This document shows, in pieces, positions 45,101-55,779 of a stretch of 64,000 nucleotides of DNA. Each line of letters begins with the position of its first letter. The stretch's first letter is position 1. The notes under the pieces are model-generated. The model made no database searches. It was given only the letters and a program-made list of their open reading frames with translations, and had not been told where the DNA came from. This DNA comes from Aporrectodea caliginosa (lineage: Eukaryota > Annelida > Clitellata > Crassiclitellata > Lumbricidae), in NCBI GenBank assembly GCA_020284085.1, contig JACEVL010000289.1:779501-843500 (forward strand). Direction: 5' to 3'. A program made the position numbers and the translations under genes.

Positions 45101-48100
45101 TTAACGAATATTCATCTGATTTTGTAAACAAAATTTATCGCTGATTAATTTTTTTACAAACAATACTGAAGCAGTTGTTGGTGAACTTCATTCTAATATC
45201 AGTTGGCTGTCAAGTGTTGTGGACGTTTGGTTCAATCTTCAGTGGATGCACCTTGTGACTTGTGTGATCCCCATACAATTTGACCCCCAGACTCCGGACT
45301 TTTAAGAACGTTCAGAATGTTTTGACTTATAGGCAAGTATTTATGGTAAATTCCTTTTTTATTAGTTAACTCAACTACTGCAGCTGGAAAAACCGAATTA
45401 ACATGCCGTTGACATGTGCTTTAATATTTTTACTTGTGAATATTTGGTATGTTCTTGTGGGTGTGCTAGGTGTCAATTTGTGATGGACTGACATTCATTT
45501 GTCTGGTCGACCATTCTCGGATTCAGATGTTGGCTCGTAACGTTCTCTTGATTCTCATGGACCTGACTGAAGGCAGCATCGCAGTCAAGTCCCTTGTTGA
45601 ACAATATGTGCAGGTGTTTAGCAACAAATTGGACGTGAATGTGCTGTTCGAATTACATGGTCTGATTGAGGTTAGTGAGTTCAACTGTGCAGAATTAGCC
45701 TGGTGAATTAATAGTATTCAGACAATCTTTTGCTGTTGACTTTAAACTTTCCTCTTCTAGCATGTTTCTTTGGCCCAGCTTCAAAGTGCATCAATGAACT
45801 GTTGTATTGTGTCTAAACATTTATAAACTTTTATAAGGGGTCCATTATTATAGTTATATTGTGTAGATGAATTTTTTCCATATCATTGTCATCACTTCCT
45901 TGCCCAACTTCCAGTTGTTCTGTTTAAAAAATTTAAATGACAAGGTTGCAGAGTTGTAATGATAAGTGGAATTTTTCTTGGTATTAATTAGGTTGCCGTG
46001 ACGGGAAGTGAGACAATTGTGAAGCTGACTCCGCTTCAGATGTTTGCTCGTGACATACGAATGCTGCTGCTTGAAGTGAACGGTCCTCTCCAGCTGAATC
46101 AGTTTGAGACAAACTACAGTCAACGCTTTGGAGTGGCGCTGTCTCCAGCGTCATATGGATTTCCAACGGTCGTGGCACTCCTTCAATCAGTTCCACATGT
46201 TGTTGCATTGAAGGGTAAAGGATGCAGACGTACGCTCATTCTGATGCAGCATTTCCAAGGTTTGGGTTGCTTTCTGTTTTTCTTTTCTTAAATTAGTATG
46301 GTTCCTTTGCCAACCTCTACAGGACATTACTGATGACATTATTTGGGCATAGAGTGTCAAATACATGAGGCTCTAAAATGCAGTTGTTTTCTAATGCACC
46401 TTCCCAGAGTCAGGCAAGAGCAATGATTAGCTAGTAATTGTGTTTTCGTTTTCTGACAAAATTGCACCACTGGCATTTATAAGCATGCTTGCATACTTAT
46501 GCTTCCTTACTTCATAATATTTAGTCAGGTTTTGTGCAATTGTGGTTTTAATGTGATGCTAACAGAAAAGCTGCAGAATGTATCTCTGAGCAAATCTTAT
46601 GGTGAGACTTCGACCAAAGACACAAAGTCTGACACACCTTCCTCCGACTCAGGATGCGTTGATCCTCGAGGTAACAGACTAACAAATATTTATGCATTCA
46701 TTTATTCATTCATTCCTACTTAACTTTTACTTCGCTAGAGCTGCGGCTTGTAGTGGCCAGGGATTCTACCTGCACCTGTTGTCAACACACCTGAAAACTG
46801 TCTTCATTACTTGACTTTGAGTAGGAGTAAAAGTGTTGAAATTTTAGTAAAATATGACCTAGGTTCATGAGCCCATTTTGAGCGGGTTTTTGGCTACCTA
46901 TTACTCGATCATAGTATAAAAACTGCAATGCAACCTATGAAATGGTTGCATGCAATTGTACACTGCATGTGCTGCAGTAGGCTGGTTGGTCATTAGTCAC
47001 TAGAGAGATGTCTAACTCTTGGTAAAATATTTAAAATCTTAGTAAAGTATGTCCCTTATACTTGAATTCATTCTAAACTGTCGCTCCGTCACATCAGTGC
47101 ATCTGTTTATCAGTTTAGATTTTCTAAGTTATTAATCTACTAGTTTAGTACAGTATTGTGTAGTAGCTGTTCATTCACTCTGAACAGGATTATTTTGTAC
47201 ACCGTATCTGTCAGGATTATTTTGTACACCGTATCTGTCGCTCCGTCACTCAATAAAAATTAATACTTCAGCGTCACACCTAGGAAGCACACTTTTCAGG
47301 TGTTGGTAATAGGTGCATGAGGTATCTGAAGTGTTTGTATCATAAACGATTGGTATATGAATGCTCTGAGTGGAGCAAATGAATGATTTCTTTGTTGTTT
47401 AGGAATCTTATTTTTTGGTTGGGTACTTGGTGAGAGGGAGCCACTAAATACGGAATGTGTTGATTTCTAATTTCTTGGGGCATTTTATATAAATTTGTCA
47501 TTTTAGCAGTTAAATTATCAGTTTTAATGTTAAAATTTTTATGATCTGGCTAGTTTCTCTCCTTTTTCACTGTCTAATTTAGGTTTTAAGTATCTCTTCT
47601 TTGTATTTGTCGTGCTGTTGTGCACATAGCTTGGCTGATCTGTTCTTTCAGTAGTTTATGAACTGGATTTACAAGTCCATATATGCGTGGATTTCTGTTA
47701 TTTTGTGAATGCATGCATTTTGGTTTTCAGGAGACGATGAGGAATTGATGGCAGTGTTGCAGGGTCATTCTGTCCCCATCGATCTGCTCTCTGATCCAGT
47801 TCCTTCGTGTGTTCCATCCCCGGAACTTCACCCACAACCTCAGAGGCCTCCATCGAGTCTAATGCATTTCGACAGCGTATCACGCAATCCTGGTCAGTCG
47901 ATTCTGCCTAATGTTTACCTTCATAGGATACAACTTTGTGAGGCTCTTTAATTGCTTTAATGACTAGAGTGTACTAAAAGTGACTGAGCATTAAATGCAG
48001 GTTGTCGTTAAGTGTTAAGTGAGGTTGTTTTGTAATTTCCTGTATGGTGCTAAATAATATATGCAAATATTATGCATTCATATTGTAGTGCCATTGGTTT

Positions 48101-49488
48101 TTGCCTTGTGCATTAGATACCGGCGCAATAAAAGTTACCAATTAATTATAACTGCAACATCACTGCTATAACAGTACAAATCTAAGTGCATCACTAATAT
48201 GAATAATGGCCAGAACAGATAACATGCACATCATGTGCTGCAAGCGCTACTGCCTGTCATCACTCCATACTTTTGATGCAGCCTTTTCCAGAGAGACTAA
48301 ACATGATCTGTCAACTGTGGATGGGAATCCATTAGTTGGGCGCTACATTAGCCTGCCACTGCTGACTGTTCTAGTTTCTGTGCATTATTCTACTTATGGA
48401 TGACATTCCAGTGTTCACAATGACACTTGAAATCATCTGGGTTATTGCAGAGGTGCCGCTGATTAGTTTACACTATTTTAAATTTCCAATTACAGTTGTA
48501 GGTTCTGTATGGCTGCAAAAATGATTAAGATGAGTCAATCTGAGTTGTTTGATTTAAGTTGATTGATTGACTGGTTAATATATTGACTGGTGATCAGCAG
48601 TTGATTTATTGATTGATTAAGGTATTAACTGAATGTAAGAAACTTAATTAATTCTTGAAACTGTGATGCAGGTCAGGACTTTTTGATGCTAACTGAGGAA
48701 GAAAAGTATGGTCTATGCACTCCGCTTTGTCAAACACCAGTTTCTGACCTTCTGGCCTTTGCAGCCCAACTGCTTCCAACTGGAAATGGCGAAGAACAGA
48801 TTGCCAAGTGCAAGCAGCTTGAAAGTGTTGCCAGCCGTTCGACGACGATTGCTTTGCTGCAGAAAGAAATTACTCTGTTGTCATCTAAAGTTGCTGACAG
48901 CGGAAACTCAAAGGACTGCAAAGAAGTTGAGAGGAGCAGTCTGAACAACATTTGTGCTGTCACTGGTGATGAGATTTTCTCTCAGTCAGAAGAAGACCAG
49001 AAGAATTTGGAGATGTCTGATTATCATTCAGATGACAAAGCAATTGACACTGATGCTAGGGTGTCTGAATGCAGGGAAACTGAAAGTAACTACTGTACTG
49101 CAGTTTCAGCCGAAGCAAAGGTGCTGTCGGAATTGCCAAACCAGATGCAAGCAGTTGCCATCCACAGTTGTAGCAGTAGTGCCAAACAGAGCTCTCCCTT
49201 TTCCCAACAGCTTGGACATGTTTCATCCTACGTTGTAGCACAGGCACCAAGTGACATGACACCTTCACCTTCCTTTGAATCCAAAAACTGTAACAAATCG
49301 TTCACAGTGCAAAATTCTGAGATGGTTCGAAGGCCTGAATCAACCAGGCGGTCGCGAATTGCAGCTCGATTCGACATATCACCATACTCTTCTGATTCAA
49401 CTTCCTGTTCGTGAACTTATGATGCCTACCACTTCTAAAAATTCTAACACAGTACTAAATTAATTGTCTTTTTTGGGAAATTAATAAA
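21084..49488 (+). CDS. MARF1: MARF1 (meiosis regulator and mRNA stability factor 1) orthologue, 19 exons
   Basis: MARF1 is an RNA-binding endoribonuclease; in mouse oocytes it controls meiosis and limits retrotransposon transcripts. I joined 19 exons, all with AG/GT borders and matching phases: 21084-21151, 22490-22725, 25570-25687, 26207-26373, 27139-27299, 30082-30725, 33498-34926, 36019-36188, 36841-37067, 37454-37592, 38411-38502, 38827-38872, 40737-40939, 41141-41368, 45470-45670, 45992-46259, 46566-46670, 47731-47892, 48672-49414. The start ATG is 21145 and the stop is at 49412-49414. The coding length of 5,346 nt gives 1,781 residues, close to vertebrate MARF1. Domains in order are NYN (about 22-175), RRM1 (182-251), RRM2 (about 700-770) and eight LOTUS domains (about 789-1445), then a Ser-rich tail. 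The NYN domain begins near the N-terminus; vertebrate proteins carry a much longer leader. Confidence 0.93.
21590..21960. repeat. GATGGTCGGACGAATGGTCT-type minisatellite, MARF1 intron 1
   Basis: Many degenerate copies of units such as GGTCTGATGGTCGGACGAAT, some inverted, lie in the intron after the start-codon exon. Open frames on both strands here (Ser/Asp/His/Pro repeats) are artefacts of the array. Confidence 0.9.
22490..26373 (+). CDS. MARF1: MARF1 exons 2-4: NYN ribonuclease domain
   Basis: Exons 22490-22725, 25570-25687 and 26207-26373. Residues [20 protein letters not shown] give the first conserved Asp, the [10 protein letters not shown] strand follows, exon 3 holds [20 protein letters not shown], and exon 4 opens with [16 protein letters not shown]. 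The Asp residues of the PIN-like active site are all present, so the nuclease should be active. The domain ends [15 protein letters not shown]. Confidence 0.93.
25040..25510 (-). mobile_element. Decayed LINE 3' coding fragment (L2/CR1-like)
   Basis: On the minus strand, frames with [20 protein letters not shown] correspond to the C-terminal domain of L2/CR1 reverse transcriptases (motif LWNSLP...SxFK). Several frame changes. Lies in MARF1 intron 2, antisense to the gene. Confidence 0.6.
27139..30725 (+). CDS. MARF1: MARF1 exons 5-6: RRM1 and linker
   Basis: Exon 27139-27299 starts [20 protein letters not shown], an RNP2-like strand, and ends mid-codon at EAATR. Exon 30082-30725 completes the fold with [21 protein letters not shown] Lys/Ser/Glu-rich low-complexity linker of about 190 residues follows, ending in a basic patch ([11 protein letters not shown]) that could be a nuclear-localisation or RNA-contact segment. 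Confidence 0.9.
27772..27838. repeat. CTGT and TA microsatellite
   Basis: A (CTGT)n run followed by TATATA tract, in MARF1 intron 5. No other content. Confidence 0.9.
28605..28700. repeat. Dispersed repeat family A, copy 1 (LINE/SINE 3' end)
   Basis: ATTTATATAGCACC...CTAGCCTATACGATGTTATATGTC is clearly similar to 35180-35275. The inverse complement (GGTGCTATATAAAT) is the usual L2-like 3' end, so these are probably minus-strand tail fragments. Confidence 0.6.
29390..29620. repeat. Low-complexity CTGT/TCTG-rich tract
   Basis: Pyrimidine-rich CTGTCT/GTGTGT variants with a short TA run in MARF1 intron 5. Open frames reading CLSVCLSVS are repeat artefacts. Confidence 0.85.
31447..31468. repeat. 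(TA)n microsatellite
   Basis: A short TA run in MARF1 intron 6. Confidence 0.9.
32870..33380 (-). mobile_element. Decayed RTE-like LINE reverse transcriptase C-terminus
   Basis: On the minus strand the sequence encodes [19 protein letters not shown], the 'YGCE-WTL' signature of RTE-type reverse transcriptases. Downstream, about 33000-33060, comes a [16 protein letters not shown] segment that in intact elements reads as a RGRP-RRWxDN motif. Stops and shifts interrupt it. It sits antisense in MARF1 intron 6. Confidence 0.7.
33498..34926 (+). CDS. MARF1: MARF1 exon 7: linker, RRM2, LOTUS1 and start of LOTUS2
   Basis: The largest exon, 1,429 nt. It begins with a basic linker containing an exact tandem duplication of an eight-residue unit (TPFVDLTS, from 33542). 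RRM2 is [20 protein letters not shown] to [18 protein letters not shown]1 follows at [20 protein letters not shown] to MVILLSS. The end ([18 protein letters not shown]) starts LOTUS2. Long open frame, donor AG|GTATTA. Confidence 0.92.
35180..35280. repeat. Dispersed repeat family A, copy 2
   Basis: CTTTTATATAGTGCCAC...GTGCTAGCCTATTTGATGTTAAATGTC aligns with 28605-28700 in the same orientation at roughly 70% identity by eye. In MARF1 intron 7. Confidence 0.55.
36019..38872 (+). CDS. MARF1: MARF1 exons 8-12: LOTUS2-LOTUS4
   Basis: Exons 36019-36188, 36841-37067, 37454-37592, 38411-38502 and 38827-38872. Exon 8 completes LOTUS2 ([14 protein letters not shown]). Exon 9 is LOTUS3 ([37 protein letters not shown]). 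Exons 10-12 make LOTUS4 ([36 protein letters not shown]). LOTUS/OST-HTH domains bind RNA, often G-rich or G4 RNA. Exon 12 is only 46 nt. Confidence 0.9.
36636..36812 (+). mobile_element. Degraded tRNA-derived SINE
   Basis: GGTAGTCAATTTG (A-box-like) and GGTTCAACTCGCCCC (B-box-like) are spaced as in tRNA promoters, and the unit ends with an (AAT)n tail near 36795-36802. In MARF1 intron 8, just upstream of exon 9. Confidence 0.45.
37925..37995. repeat. Single unit of the 42.9 kb minisatellite
   Basis: CAAAATAGTGGAATGTGTGC followed by ACTAAGTTAGGCCTCAATAG is one copy of the unit tandemly repeated at 42888-43215, in another intron of the same gene. Confidence 0.65.
39960..40420 (+). mobile_element. 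Decayed L2-like LINE 3' end
   Basis: [20 protein letters not shown] and [16 protein letters not shown] correspond to the C-terminal 'HITPVLxxLHWLP...YKALN' motif of L2/CR1 enzymes. The tail ([11 protein letters not shown], then non-coding) ends TGCATTAGACACCGGCATAA, which recurs at 48110. In MARF1 intron 12. Confidence 0.65.
40575..40672 (-). mobile_element. tRNA-derived SINE fragment
   Basis: On the minus strand, TGCCAGAGTGGTTCAATG (A-box-like) and AGGTTCAAGTTCT (B box) have tRNA-like spacing. No full cloverleaf. Located 65 bp before MARF1 exon 13. Confidence 0.45.
40737..46259 (+). CDS. MARF1: MARF1 exons 13-16: LOTUS5-LOTUS8
   Basis: Exons 40737-40939, 41141-41368, 45470-45670 and 45992-46259 each carry about one LOTUS domain. 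LOTUS5 ([20 protein letters not shown]) is almost a copy of LOTUS3. LOTUS6 has [25 protein letters not shown]7 [20 protein letters not shown], and LOTUS8 [20 protein letters not shown]. The 4.1 kb intron between exons 14 and 15 hosts two transposons. Confidence 0.92.
41406..42665. mobile_element. hAT-type DNA transposon (non-autonomous), MARF1 intron 14
   Basis: Exact 8-bp repeats ATGCTCAC flank it (41398-41405, 42666-42673). The termini are inverted copies CAGTGATATTTT. An 8-bp duplication with CAG...CTG ends is diagnostic of hAT elements. Both subterminal regions are rich in ACTGAAATTA-type repeats. Only short minus-strand frames (61-73 residues) are present, none recognisable as hAT transposase. 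The insertion begins 38 bp downstream of the exon 14 donor. Confidence 0.85.
42888..43215. repeat. 33-bp minisatellite in MARF1 intron 14
   Basis: About nine copies of a unit built on CCCAAAATAGTGGAATGTGT followed by GCTCTAAGTTAGT. Minus-strand open frame ([18 protein letters not shown]) is an artefact of the array because 33 bp is a multiple of three. Confidence 0.93.
44164..44873. mobile_element. Minisatellite-cored inverted-repeat element, copy 2
   Basis: 8-bp repeats GAAGTAAT flank it (44156-44163, 44874-44881). The termini, about 110 bp each, are inverted arrays of GGACGTTTCGTCAACGGACG / ATTCGTCAACGGACTGTTCG. The core (44400-44680) holds the GAAGTTGGATTGATGAAA minisatellite, first forward then inverted. 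It is a different terminal module around the same core as 12550-13042. In MARF1 intron 14. Confidence 0.8.
46566..49414 (+). CDS. MARF1: MARF1 exons 17-19: C-terminal tail
   Basis: Exons 46566-46670, 47731-47892 and 48672-49414 encode a disordered Ser/Thr/Pro-rich tail. The last exon starts [20 protein letters not shown], a short conserved-looking helix, and ends [20 protein letters not shown]. In other animals this end recruits decapping or deadenylation factors; here I can only note the position. Confidence 0.85.
47091..47199. repeat. 109-bp dispersed repeat B, copy 1
   Basis: Starts ACATCAGTGCATCTG and ends GGATTATTTTGTA; virtually identical to 53418-53526 (one difference seen). In MARF1 intron 17, followed by a short local duplication of CACCGTATCTGTC. 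Confidence 0.9.
48060..48175 (+). mobile_element. LINE 3'-end fragment
   Basis: TTGCCTTGTGCATTAGATAC followed by CGGCGCAATAAAAGTTACC matches the tail of the LINE at 39960-40420. MARF1 intron 18. Confidence 0.5.
49483..49488 (+). terminator. Polyadenylation signal AATAAA of MARF1
   Basis: AATAAA lies 69 nt after the stop codon and is followed by sequence that could host cleavage near 49505. The resulting 3' UTR would be about 90 nt. Confidence 0.65.
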
Positions 49489-51709
49489 GGCTTCTAGTGA
49501 CTGATTTCACTGAATTAATTTATCTAAATTTTGCACTTGAGCACCCACGCCACTTCTAAAAATGTTGCAATTCATGCACCTAAAGTTGAACAGTTGAGAT
49601 AACCAGAATACTAGGAATATTTATTGTCTTGTAACTGAAAAATTGCAGATAATTTGTAAACTTCAATGAAGTTGTTGATAATATGCAGCCCTGGTCCATG
49701 GCTGCATGTATAGTATTGCTAGAATTGAGGATGTGCTTGGAAAGGCTAGAGAATTCAGATACCTAGTTTTGCTCTTGGATATCAACAATCTTGTCACCTG
49801 TTGATGTTGTATGTGAAGGTCATCTTTGTTAAGGTTTTATTGTGCATCTGTCCGTCGAACTCTGATGAAATCTGTGAAGATGTAAAAAAAACATGCGAAT
49901 ATTTAGTTTAGCATTTTTTGCAGAAAATCACTTGGTCAGTCATGGAGTATTGCTTTTTGAAAAATCTGTCTGTAAAATTAAAGTTTGTGGTGTGGCTTTG
50001 CATTATATTTGCACAGATACTTGCATGTGATGATTAATGGAAAAGCTCTCGTATGTATGTATGTATCTGGCTATTTATGAAGACTTCTATGCTAGTACCA
50101 TATGAATTTTGCTGTTAAATTAATCGACTTTATTTTTCTTACAAGGTATGTGAAGGCAGCTTTTTCTTGATCAGTCCTTATCTTATGTCTCAGGAGTTTT
50201 TACTGACTAACTGCTGAACACCATTTTGGGTTTCAGTAGCATTCAGAAACATCGGTTTGTAGCATAAACTTTCAAATATATTACAAGGTTTTGACTGCAG
50301 CTATTAATTGCATTTTTATCAACTGTTGTCAAAATTCTAATTTAAATGCTCAAAAGACACTAGACAAGCAGTATTTGTCTTAGTTTTCTTCAATTTTGGG
50401 TTTCACTTTTATTTCTCCTTTGTTCTCATCTTTGGGCATTGCTTTGATTTTTCATCAACTCTAATTCGCATGATTGAATCCTATTGCTCCTGTAGAAATT
50501 AGTTATTTTAGTACCAACTGAGATGGCGTGTACATGAAACTGCTATGGAACTGGAGGATGGGCAATCCGTGTTGGAAAGCTTGTCTCTTTCTGTAGGTAT
50601 GACTGGTGGTAAGCATAACTCTATCCACAGCACAACACAGGCTTCCTTTATTGTCAGTCCAACAAAGTGGTTTGGTTTCAATACTCCTTTCCAGTAGCCC
50701 GTTACACTGATCCTTATCCATTGTTTGGAGCTCAAAGGGTTGATGCTTATTTTGATAGCGGCTTTTTTACAAGTTCAAAATCACATTTGCAGCTCAGTTA
50801 GTGTTGTGAATTTTGATAGGGTGATGTTACGACTTGTCCATTCACTTCTTGTTTTCACTTTGTGTTTTCTTGTAGAGTTGCTTCATAAATATGCGATTAT
50901 TTCACCATGTCGGAAATGCCACTGTTGATTAGTGACTTCTTATTATGCAGCTAACCTCTTGTTTGTTTTGCACTTTTGTTAATGTTCAGGTTAATAGAAA
51001 AGCTTTTACAGTCATTTGGAACTGGAGATTTTGACTAATTCTGCAATTCCTGATTGGTTTCTACTTAAAGTAGAATTAAGCTTATTTTTTTCATGCACCT
51101 TCAAAATGAAACTACTGTGGAAATTCATATCTCGTTATCCTGCTAAAGTTTCTTGGCGATAACACTCCTTTTCATTTTTGCTACTGGTGCTTAAACTTGC
51201 AAGCGTTCTCACATTTGCAAAACACATTCCAGCTCTTCACAAGCAGCAGCATAACTGTAAGCTTGCAGGAAGCACTATTGTTGAAGCTAGATTACTGATA
51301 ATCCATGAGAATTTTGGACCTTATCAGAGCCTAATTTCTTAATGGGTTGGCACAGAGTTATCTGGTAGGTGGGCCTAAAATTTGAAGTTAAAGCCACTAT
51401 TCTAAAATTCAGCCATTTATTATATTTTTGGATTGGTGACCTGTTTCAATTTTGATCTTCCCGAAACAATTGTCTAGTGAGTAATGAGATTTTCGAATAT
51501 ATTTCTGTTCTGTTTCTTCCTGAAGTTTGAACACTAGATCATGTTTGAAATTCAGGTTCTTTGCTGATGCACTAAGGTTTTGGTGTTCAAGGAACGTCTT
51601 GGCACTTTTCGGTATGTTTTGTTCTGTTGTGAAATTCCTATTAGTTTTTGACAAATGATTTTATTAATAATAGGTTTATTATGACAAATGCATTGACAAA
51701 AATGAAAGG

Positions 51710-51905
51710 TTTGTAATATTTGATGGAAAGTGTTTCTAATATTTCAGTATGTTAATAGAACTGGAAATGTTTCGTATATTTGATTCTATTAATAGTACTT
51801 TAAATGTTTCTGATGGTTGATTCTATTAATAGAATTTGATATTTTCCTGGCATTCAGTCATATTAATAGCATGGGGAATGTTTCTGATGACGGATTCCAA
51901 TGATG
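51710..51905. repeat. 37-bp degenerate minisatellite
   Basis: TTAATAG occurs at regular 37-bp spacing (51751, 51788, 51825, 51862) with the unit TTAATAGAACTGGAAATGTTT. About five decayed copies. Confidence 0.8.
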
Positions 51906-53417
51906 GAATCTTTGTATTCTGTAGTTTTATTTGTTGTTACAGCTTAGCACAATCCTCAGAATTTTTTTATTCCATTGTACCAAGGAATAAGGATGTGTAC
52001 ATTTGACAAAGTTGTATTGTGGTGTTATACGTTAGTGTGAAGTATGCTGTGTTATATTGAGAACTTCACTGATATGGTCAGTGGCTAGTTCAACTGAGGC
52101 TAAGGCTCGAGATTGTAACATTTAACTGTTATGTTCTCCTACATAATCAGGATTTTGCAGTATTCACATTTTTGAAGGAATTCCTTGAAGAAAAGCATCT
52201 GTATGCTGGCAGTTTTGTAAAGTGAAATCAGTGGTATTGACATCCGATTTCCATGGTAGCCCTCAATTGATTCCATTGCTCGGAATAGTTTGGTTTGGCT
52301 CTTATTCCAAGGCATTAACTTCTACAAATTTATTTGCAATTATTGAGGCGCTTGACCTACTGTGGTGTGAGCTGCCACAATATGTGCATTAAATTAATTG
52401 AACTGCTTAGTTATCAAATGCAAGTGGGCTGGGAATGGTGGGTTCGAGCAGGCAGAGAGACCGGAGGATATAGGAAGTAAGCCTGTTGACAGTCGCCTTG
52501 GCCACGAATCCAATAGCAGATAACCGGCCATTTGTAGAACCACCTTTAAGTATGGTAACCTGTAGGCAACGGCATGGGAAATGAGCATATGTTGTAATAG
52601 TGACAGCATGGGAAACCAGCATGCAGCTGTTGTTGCCTCTGTTGTTATGGCAGCTGAGCTCAGGCAGAAGATGTCACAGATGCAATTACCTTCTAATTTG
52701 TCTTACACAGAAACAGCCAACAGAGGATATGAGTCAAGGAAAATGATGATGGCAAACATACATCTGGTCCATTCTGGGACATTTTCACCTATGGTCTGTT
52801 CACCTGCTTGGAACAGCCAACATGCCTGATGCAGGCTTGAAGCAGCCAGTCGCCATTGCTGAATGATTGCGTGTAATTGATATTGGTAGTTGATCTTACA
52901 GTTGCTGAAATGATGATGAGGTTAATGAATTCTGCTATTTATTTGAGGTGCTCTATTTTAATTAGACTCATAAATTATAAACTAAGCTTTATTAAATTGC
53001 TCGTTTGATTGTGACACTATATACGATATCTTTCTGTATTTAATATCTGTATTAAGTAGGTTGGATTGTTACTAATAGTACAATGGAAGCGTAAATATAT
53101 CAAGCAAGCTGGAAACGAGTGTTGCAAATCTTTAGATAGTGCAACATTTTATGTTTAAATAGAATTGTATCACTATAAATGTATCTAAATATTATATAGA
53201 TGTTTTTTCCTTTTGATAAAAAAAATATTGATTAGTGTTCTCACCTGAAATGCATACATCAGAGGGTGACATTCTTTGTCCAGTGATGAAGTGATGGGTA
53301 GCTGGGTTCCCGGGCTACTTAAAAAAAACATTGACATCCCTACCCGGAAGGAAAAAGGGTGTAATCATAATCTCCAAACTTCTAAAGGAAGTAGTTTAAT
53401 TGGGTCCCAGTGAGTTG

Positions 53418-53526
53418 ACATCAGTGCATCTGTTTATCAGTTTAGATTTTCTAAGTTATTAATCTACTAGTTTAGTGCAGTATTGTGTAGTAGCTGTTCA
53501 TTCACTCTGAACAGGATTATTTTGTA
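53418..53526. repeat. 109-bp dispersed repeat B, copy 2
   Basis: Near-identical to 47091-47199, same orientation, 6.3 kb away. Either a very young repeat insertion or a local segmental copy. Confidence 0.9.
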
Positions 53527-55779
53527 GTTATATGGTAGATTTAGTTGAGTCTGGAGACATTTTATTGGAATTAATGAAAGCATTAGAAGTTTGATAGATG
53601 CACATCTTGGGATATCATATAAATGTTGCTATATTGAATTAAGACATCTTATCTGCAGAACTGTTTGTCTGTTGAATCAGTTTACTGTGTCTGCAAACAC
53701 TGCGCTGAGAAGAAAGACGTACCTTGGGTTTTGACGCATTAGTATGTGCGTGTGTGAATGTTTCTCCAGTTTTTTCTAAGTACTTTTCAAAGGTGTTGAG
53801 ACATAAAAATACGTTGACAATAGAAGCAAGCAACACGTGTTATTAGTTTGCGAAAATCTGTTGATGTAAGTGAAAAGTATTTCATCATAAGTTGCTTTTC
53901 TTTTTTACTGTAAAGCCAATTGCCATATGTCACATGTCATGATTTCTTAAGCAGTCGACTGTATGGAAATGTCTCTGTTTGAGGTACCATTTAGGTTTCT
54001 TTGTTGTTTTAAATTTAATATTTTCGTTTGTGGATATTAGTTTGTTGTTTTGGCTTATTTACCGTCTGTTTGTAGCCATTTGCTAAGACGTGGGCAATTG
54101 ACCTCCGTGTTTGTGCTGGAATATCTGTGTGGCATGTGACATTGTTGCATGAACCTGTTAGAATCTCCTGTTCTCTTACTGTATTGCTGTTCAGTTTCTC
54201 TTCAGACAAAGTTCATAATTCTTATTGTCGATAGAGTAAGAGGTGTTCTCCTATTCTTGGATATATAAGAAAATGCTTGCATATTCCCACTGTAATTTAT
54301 TTTCTGTGACCTAATTAATAGACACTGTTGCTACCAAGTTTGTCCTGGGTTTGGGAGCCACATTGCAGATTTCTTGAACTGGTGATGCATAAAATTAATG
54401 TTCTCAGCTTTGATTGACAGCTGTGTGTTGTGTTGTATTTTCTGTTCGTTTAATGTTGGGATTCCACATTTACGGTTCTCTGATCACCTTAGTTTGCCAG
54501 TTTTCCAGGTTCTACCTATGCTTGATGCAAAATGTTTGCATGTTTTATTGTATTGGTGACGAGGTTTCTCCTTTTGACTGTAAAAACTCATCTGGGACAT
54601 TATGCACTAAATGAATGAATGAAGGAGGTATTGTGACGCAGAGTCATTTTCTTTCACTTCATCTAGGAATTTATTATAGCAACTTGTAGATGACATTCTT
54701 ATAAAATGAGATTGCATTATACAAAAATGTGTGAATAAGCATTTAGGTTTCTGATGTGCGTATTGTGCATCTCAAATTACTTAAAATCTTCTAGAAAACT
54801 GTAATAATTTTGAATGAGGTGGTGCATTAGTTTGCTCACTACCAACAGGTTCTTAGACCAAACATTCAAAAATTCATACAAAGCCTCTAAAAAGACTCCA
54901 GGTGACTTTCAAGAAGCTTGGATTCGGTGATTGAATTGGAGCAGCCTTTGATGATTCAGCTCTAGTAGTTGCTATGAACGTCTTACAGTTCGGATTACGG
55001 TTTTAAAACACTGTGTACTTTACTGATTGGGTTAATTGAATAACTTGTGATTTTTAAGACAAAATGCACGTAAGCAAATGTAGCAGACCTGATGGTTCCT
55101 GAGAGATTTGTGAGTTTTCTTTTCCAATGGTTGAAACTAGGAATGTTGTGTAAGACTACATTACTGTGCATGACCCTTGCACCTGCAGTGACCAGAAGTG
55201 CATTCCAGTTATGGTGAGAATCCAAGGAAGTGAAGTGGTTATCTGTTCACATGAGCTATGTATAGTCAGTAGCACTTAACTAATCTGCATGTCACTGTTC
55301 TGGTCTGTTTGGAGGACTTTATTTTGAAGACATTTTCCATTTAGAAGATTCTTGAACACCAGGACAACGCTTGTAAAATACACTGTTGACAGGTGTTTAG
55401 TAAATTTAATTGACAATTTTCCTTATCTAAACATGCCTTGAAACCTATGTTAGGCTAAAACAGTGACCACTGGCTGATATTAGGATGATGGTGCTTTAGA
55501 AGTTTAAGTTAGAAATCTTAAAAAGAAGGTTTTTTGATGGGTTTACTATGTTTATAGTCATTTGTATTTCTAGACAAACTTTTTCAAAATTGATACGATT
55601 GTTTGCAGTTTGAAAATGACTTGGTCAGTATGTTGATGTGGGTTGTTGTAAACTTATTTGAAATGGGTTTATGGTGTAAAATTCAGCATTAGTTACATGT
55701 ACTGGATGTGATTTGTGCGGTGGCAAAATTCTGAACAACTATGATGTATGTTTCAATAAGTTATTTATTATAGTCGTCT

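Noticed and set aside
48708..49268. Additional frames over the last MARF1 exon
   Set aside because: Shadows of the real coding exon in other frames and on the opposite strand.
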